The notes under the pieces were generated by a model. The model saw only the letters and a list, made by a program, of their open reading frames with translations, was not told the DNA's origin and did no database searches. Made by a program: the position numbers and the translations under genes. A stretch of DNA of 64,000 nucleotides. It comes from Paenibacillus mendelii (GTDB lineage Bacteria; Bacillota; Bacilli; Paenibacillales; Paenibacillaceae). Position 1 is the stretch's first letter; each line of letters opens with the position of its first letter. The stretch covers positions 744,001 through 808,000 of the forward strand of contig NZ_JANHOF010000001.1 in the NCBI RefSeq assembly GCF_024498075.1, read 5' to 3'. Below, piece by piece: positions 59,973 to 64,000 of this stretch.

Positions 59973-60458
59973 ATGGAAAAAATCAGACTTCGGGCCGCCG
60001 CGCTCATTATTGAGAATGATGCTATCCTGCTCGTAGAATTTAACAATGACGCCGGCCAGGAAGAAGGCGTGCATTACAATCTCCCGGCAGGCGGAGTTGA
60101 ACCCGGTGAAACCTTAGTGGAGGCCGCCATTCGGGAAGCCAAGGAAGAGGCTTCCGTTGATATAGAGGTCGGCCCGGTTGCCTTTGTTTATGAGTATCAA
60201 CCCGCCAAGAATAATGGCCTTTACGGCGACGTCCACTCGGTTGGGATTACGTTCGAGTGCAGACGGAAGAATGGCTCGGTACCAAGGCAGCCGGACCATC
60301 CGGACTCCAATCAAACCAATGTGAAATGGATCCCCCTCTCGCAGCTGCCCTCCGTTCAGCTGTATCCGGAAATCACACAGGATATTCTAGATTACTGTGC
60401 CGGCGTGAAGTACAGGAACTATGTGGAAGAGCATGAAATTCAAGAGGAGAAGCGCTAA
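59973..60458 (+). CDS. Nudix hydrolase
   Basis: A 161-residue Nudix protein. The Nudix box GGVEPGETLVEAAIREAKEE (about residues 39-58) has the metal-binding REAKEE core; the following Gly of the consensus is Ser. It hydrolyses a nucleoside diphosphate linked to another group; the substrate is unknown. ATG 59973 has AAGGGGG ten bases upstream and is preferred over TTG 59967. It converges on the PLP-enzyme gene with a 34-base gap. Confidence 0.92.
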   Translation: MEKIRLRAAALIIENDAILLVEFNNDAGQEEGVHYNLPAGGVEPGETLVEAAIREAKEEASVDIEVGPVAFVYEYQPAKNNGLYGDVHSVGITFECRRKNGSVPRQPDHPDSNQTNVKWIPLSQLPSVQLYPEITQDILDYCAGVKYRNYVEEHEIQEEKR

Positions 60459-60492
60459 TGCGCCCCTCCCCTTATCCTTCACCGGTCATCCT

Positions 60493-61647
60493 CTACGTCG
60501 CGCCGATTGCATCAAATGCTGCTTGCAGATCCGCCCTGATATCTTCGGGCTCCTCCAAACCGATATACAGCCTGACGTATGAGCCCCCCTCTTGCGACGA
60601 CGCTGCATGAACAAGCGCTAAGCTCTCGTACCCTCCCCAGCTCACGCCTATCCGGAACAACGTAAGATGACCCGCCCATGCCTTCATTCGTTCCAGCGAA
60701 ATATCCGTTTCGAAGGACAGCAGACTGCTGAAGCCGCTCATCTGGCGCTGTGACAGCTCATGCTGGGGGTGCGATAGGAGACCGGGGTGAAGCACCCGGC
60801 GGATGAAGGGCAGCCCCTCCAAGTACTGTGCGATCAACAGCCCGCTTGCTTGATGCTGCTTCATCCGGACCGGCAGCGTTCTTAAGCCCCGCATGACCAG
60901 CGCTGCCGACTGCGCGGTCATAATCCCCCCGATCAAGCTGAACTCATTCTGGAATATCCGGTCCATTAGATCTGCCTTTCCGGCAATGAAACCGCCAAGC
61001 GCATCGCTGTGTCCGGATATATACTTGGTAATCGAATGAATGACCAAGTCGGCTCCAAGAGCCAGCGGGTTCTGATACATCGGCGTCGACCACGTATTAT
61101 CGATCAGCACCAGAGCACCCGCTTCATGGGCTATGCCTGCGCAGGCACTTATATCCTGCAGCTGGAAAAACAGGCTTGACGGGCTCTCCAAATAAAGCAA
61201 CGTTGTATTAGGCCGGATTGCCGCGCGAACCGCATCAAGCGAGGTGCCGTCTACAAAGCTCGTTTCGATTTGAAACTTGTTCAGATAAGTGCCCATGAAG
61301 GCTCGCGCAGGGCCATAGGCTTGATCGACACATAGGATATGGTCGCCGCTTCGGACTGCGGATAGAATCGCAGCGCTGATCGCAGCCATTCCCGAAGCGA
61401 AGCATCTCGCTTTCTCTGCGCCTTCAAGCATTGCCAGCTTCTTCTCCAGCTCGTTTACGGTCGGATTATTGCCTCTCGTATACAGATGACGGTTCAGATG
61501 ATCGGCTGAAGCCCGTTCGTATTCATCCATTCCGGGGAACGTAAATAAACTGTTCTGATAAATTGGAAACGTCACTGCGCCATGATGCCGTTCATCATGG
61601 ACGTCGTGAACGATAAGCGTTTGCTTCGATGGTATCTCTTTCTTCAC
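60493..61647 (-). CDS. Cys/Met-metabolism PLP-dependent enzyme (cystathionine gamma-synthase/beta-lyase type)
   Basis: A 384-residue type I PLP enzyme. YTRGNNPTVNELEKKLAMLEG is the family's start. CFASGMAAISAAI binds the phosphate, VLIDNTWSTPMYQNPLALGAD has the Asp, and HSITKYISGHSDALGG the PLP lysine. The conserved Arg near the end sits in SYVRLYIGLEEPED. It acts in transsulfuration or sulphur-amino-acid breakdown; the exact reaction cannot be fixed. The start is GTG 61647, with GGAGG nine bases upstream. It is divergent from a MATE exporter gene. No S-box leader is seen. Confidence 0.9.
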   Translation of the reverse strand: MKKEIPSKQTLIVHDVHDERHHGAVTFPIYQNSLFTFPGMDEYERASADHLNRHLYTRGNNPTVNELEKKLAMLEGAEKARCFASGMAAISAAILSAVRSGDHILCVDQAYGPARAFMGTYLNKFQIETSFVDGTSLDAVRAAIRPNTTLLYLESPSSLFFQLQDISACAGIAHEAGALVLIDNTWSTPMYQNPLALGADLVIHSITKYISGHSDALGGFIAGKADLMDRIFQNEFSLIGGIMTAQSAALVMRGLRTLPVRMKQHQASGLLIAQYLEGLPFIRRVLHPGLLSHPQHELSQRQMSGFSSLLSFETDISLERMKAWAGHLTLFRIGVSWGGYESLALVHAASSQEGGSYVRLYIGLEEPEDIRADLQAAFDAIGAT

Positions 61648-61827
61648 CCCACCCAACCTCCACAAATAAATTTTAGAACATCCGATAACAAGATCTGACG
61701 TGAAGAGGAACGCTTGTGATACAATAAGAAAATTAACTTGCAACCGCATGTCGAATATTGAGCAGACACAGTCATCCTGTTATAGGCAATTCCCGTGTCA
61801 CCGGCTCCAACGGAGGAAACCTTCATT

Positions 61828-63186
61828 ATGTATCATGCACAATCCTTGAAACAAAAACTGTTCTTATTCTTATCTATTCTCGGACCGATCATCGTAACCC
61901 AAATTAGCTATATCGCGATGAATGTCCTGGACACCATGATGTCCGGCCGCGCAGGTACGAATGATCTTGCCGGCGTCGCGATGGGCTCCAGTCTCTGGAT
62001 GCCGCTCATGACTGGGATAAACGCGATATTGCTGGCTGTCACGCCGATTATCGGCCACCTCATCGGCCAAGGCAATAAAGACAAGATTGCGAATCCAGCC
62101 ACGCAAGCCATTTATCTATCCACCTTGTTGGCTGTCCTTATTATTGGTATAGGGGTATTCGCCCTTGATCCGATACTTGCTGCGATGAACCTGGATCCAA
62201 GCGTCAGCTACATCGCTAAGCATTACCTTATCGGTATATCGTTTGGACTCGTTCCGTTGTTTGCCAGCTACGTAATCCGGTATTTCTTCGAGGCGCAAGG
62301 TTATCCGCGCATTACGATGATCATTATGCTCATCTCGGTCCCGATCAACGGGCTCCTGAATTACGGGCTCATTTTCGGCCATTTCGGGTTCCCCCGCTTA
62401 GGCGGTATCGGCTCCGGTTATGCAACGGCCATCACGTATTGGTTCATATTAATCGCTAGTATCTGGATGACGTTCAAGAAGAAGGAAATCCGGCATCATC
62501 AGTTATTCGTCCGCTGGTACAAGCCCTCTCTCAAGCTATGGAAAGAGCAGCTTGCCATCGGCATCCCAATGGGACTCTCCACTTTCTTTGAAGCGAGCAT
62601 ATTTGCAGTTGTAACGTTATTCATGGGCATGATGTTCAACACGGCGACAATCGCGGCTCATCAAGCGACCTTGAACTTTACATCCTTGCTCTTCATGATC
62701 CCGCTCAGCATCTCAATGGCTTTGACGATTCTCGTCTCCTATGAAGCCGGCGCTGGTCGCCGGGCACATGCCAAGCAATATGGCGTTCTTGGCGTCAGCA
62801 TGGCCGTAGGTCTGATGGGTTTAGGCGCCATCCTGCTGTATTTCATGAGAGGTCCCGTAGCTTGGCTGTATACCGAGCAAACGGATGTCATGGAGATGAT
62901 CAAGCACTTTTTATTGTTCGCGATATTTTTCCAGCTGTCGGATTCGGCCCAGGCCTCCCTGCAGGGCGTGCTTAGAGGCTATAAGGACGTGACGATTCCC
63001 TTTATCGTTGCCTTTGTATCCTATTGGATTATCGGAATTCCAGCCGGTTACGCGCTATCTGCCTACACGGACTTGGGTCCTTACGGTTTTTGGGTCGGCA
63101 TTACGGCAGGGCTCACCTTTGCGACGATCGGATTTTTCATACGTCTGAGGAAGATACAGAAACGGCCATTGCCGGAATCTGTTTAG
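61828..63186 (+). CDS. MATE-family multidrug/metabolite exporter
   Basis: A 452-residue transporter with twelve predicted helices in two similar halves. The MATE features are the first-helix region PIIVTQISYIAMNVLDTMMSG, ITPIIGHLIGQGNK-type loops, GIPMGLSTFFEASIFAVVTLF at the start of the second half, and MALTILVSYEAGAGRRAHA. NorM-type members export cationic compounds in exchange for Na+ or H+. ATG 61828 has GGAGG 11 bases upstream. It is a single gene followed by a hairpin. Confidence 0.93.
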   Translation: MYHAQSLKQKLFLFLSILGPIIVTQISYIAMNVLDTMMSGRAGTNDLAGVAMGSSLWMPLMTGINAILLAVTPIIGHLIGQGNKDKIANPATQAIYLSTLLAVLIIGIGVFALDPILAAMNLDPSVSYIAKHYLIGISFGLVPLFASYVIRYFFEAQGYPRITMIIMLISVPINGLLNYGLIFGHFGFPRLGGIGSGYATAITYWFILIASIWMTFKKKEIRHHQLFVRWYKPSLKLWKEQLAIGIPMGLSTFFEASIFAVVTLFMGMMFNTATIAAHQATLNFTSLLFMIPLSISMALTILVSYEAGAGRRAHAKQYGVLGVSMAVGLMGLGAILLYFMRGPVAWLYTEQTDVMEMIKHFLLFAIFFQLSDSAQASLQGVLRGYKDVTIPFIVAFVSYWIIGIPAGYALSAYTDLGPYGFWVGITAGLTFATIGFFIRLRKIQKRPLPESV

Positions 63187-63198
63187 CAAGACTCAACA

Positions 63199-63232
63199 AA
63201 GCCGATGCCCCCTCGAGAGTGCATCGGCTTTC
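63199..63232. terminator. Bidirectional terminator
   Basis: AAGCCGATGC pairs with GCATCGGCTT around a CCCCCTCGAGAGT loop, between the convergent MATE and isomerase genes. TTTCTTC follows on the plus strand. Confidence 0.8.
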
Positions 63233-63249
63233 TTCATTCATGTTATCGA

Positions 63250-64000
63250 TTATAGCAGCTGCTTTAAATTGCGCAGGCTGATTGCCAGACTTTCGAATGG
63301 ATCGCGCTGGCAGGTATCCTGCTCGACTACGTACCATTCAACGCCCGTTTCCCGGCATGCTTGTATGATGTTGCGGAAGTTCATGCTGCCTTCCCCAATC
63401 TCCGCAAACACCTGTGTATCATTCACGATAGCCATATCCTTCAGATGAATGACGCTCATGCGCCCCTTCACATGGTGGATCCATTCCACGGGGTCGGCTC
63501 CTCCGGCTTGAACCCAGTAGGTATCCAATTCAAATCCGAATGCCTCCGGATCGCTCTCATCCCGCAAAATTTCCATGCCGCTTTTGCCGTTATACTTCTC
63601 ATACTCGAATTTATGGTTATGATAAATGAACTGCAAATCATACTCCTTCAGCCGCTTGGCGACTTCCGATGCTTCCTTGGCAAACGCCGCATAGCCTTCG
63701 CCGCTGCGGAATTCGCCCGGGATCCCGCCAAGGCCGACATACCGGCAATTCCACAGCCTGTGCTGCTCTACGACGCTTTCGATATTGTTCTTCATTTCAT
63801 CATAGCCTACATGCGTTGCGCAGATCGTCAGCCCGGCTTCATCGGCAAGCGCCTTCACAGCCGCCGGCTCGATCGGTCCGATTCCGGAAAGCTGCACAGA
63901 TTCATAGCCGATCTCTCTCACTTTGTGTAACGTCTTCTTCAGGTCCTCTGCCGTTGTACAATAATCTCTCAACGTATAAAGCTGGGCAGCAATGTTGGAT
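63250..64000 (-). CDS. Sugar phosphate isomerase/epimerase (start outside the window)
   Basis: The last about 250 residues of a xylose-isomerase-like TIM barrel. It is open to the right edge, where the frame reads SNIAAQLYTLRDYCTT. Family marks are GYESVQLSG, LQFIYHNHKFEY with the metal His/Glu strand, FGFELDTYWVQAGG, MSVIHLKDMA, and the C-terminal WYVVEQDTCQRDPFES with the last metal Glu. This subgroup includes inosose dehydratase/IolE-like and 3-keto-sugar-processing proteins. The reaction is unknown. It is not closely similar to the isomerase at 28488-29318. Confidence 0.85.
   Translation of the reverse strand, partial: SNIAAQLYTLRDYCTTAEDLKKTLHKVREIGYESVQLSGIGPIEPAAVKALADEAGLTICATHVGYDEMKNNIESVVEQHRLWNCRYVGLGGIPGEFRSGEGYAAFAKEASEVAKRLKEYDLQFIYHNHKFEYEKYNGKSGMEILRDESDPEAFGFELDTYWVQAGGADPVEWIHHVKGRMSVIHLKDMAIVNDTQVFAEIGEGSMNFRNIIQACRETGVEWYVVEQDTCQRDPFESLAISLRNLKQLL

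Overview
The window looks like a chromosomal segment of a spore-forming Firmicute of the Paenibacillus type. The signs are AGGAGG-type ribosome-binding sites with frequent TTG and GTG starts, a T-box leader before proS, YesM/YesN-type two-component regulation of sugar ABC transporters, GH78 rhamnosidases, and an mmg-type methylcitrate/acyl-CoA operon like that of Bacillus subtilis. Base composition is fairly even and moderately GC-rich. The exception is an AT-rich insertion element at 32.1-33.9 kb.

Layout. 0-5.7 kb: the end of a tyrosine recombinase, proS with a T-box leader and a co-transcribed SDR, a DUF3817 membrane protein, a nucleotide-sugar-epimerase-like protein, and a TrmH/TsnR-type RNA methyltransferase behind a structured leader that ends in an intrinsic terminator. 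6.0-13.5 kb: a compact seven-gene cluster of ketosynthase III, ATP-grasp ligase, epimerase-type reductase, metallo-beta-lactamase-fold hydrolase, adenylate-forming enzyme, GNAT/FemAB-like acyltransferase and SDR. Most junctions overlap. It reads as an uncharacterised biosynthetic operon. 13.5-31.5 kb: a CoiA-like protein, a GH78-like enzyme divergent from an AraC regulator, a 2787-residue cyclic beta-1,2-glucan synthase-like protein, WrbA, a sugar isomerase/aldo-keto reductase pair, and an ECF sigma/anti-sigma pair.

32.1-33.9 kb: a complete IS1595-like element with 26-bp inverted repeats, a perfect 8-bp target duplication, a frameshifted transposase and an intact GNAT acetyltransferase as passenger. 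34.0-43.4 kb: a carbohydrate uptake locus (histidine kinase, AraC-type response regulator, solute-binding lipoprotein, two permeases, GH78 rhamnosidase). 43.5-49.5 kb: two DegT-type aminotransferases and a deacetylase-like protein around a transcription factor that fuses a GntR DNA-binding domain to a solute-binding-protein domain. A candidate operator (RTACTTGTAY) recurs at two promoters there.

49.6-59.6 kb: a long leftward acyl-CoA/methylcitrate operon (acyl-CoA dehydrogenase, mmgA, mmgB, mmgC, methylisocitrate lyase, mmgD, mmgE). It ends with an unusual fusion of a branched-chain/pyruvate dehydrogenase E1-alpha to an E2 core, without E1-beta and without a lipoyl domain. The operon should take acyl-CoAs through dehydrogenation, 3-hydroxyacyl oxidation and thiolysis, and propionyl-CoA through 2-methylcitrate to pyruvate and succinate. 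60-64 kb: a Nudix hydrolase, a Cys/Met-metabolism PLP enzyme, a MATE exporter and the start-truncated end of a sugar isomerase/epimerase. I saw no tRNA, rRNA or CRISPR array. All function calls come from reading motifs by eye; no database search was run.
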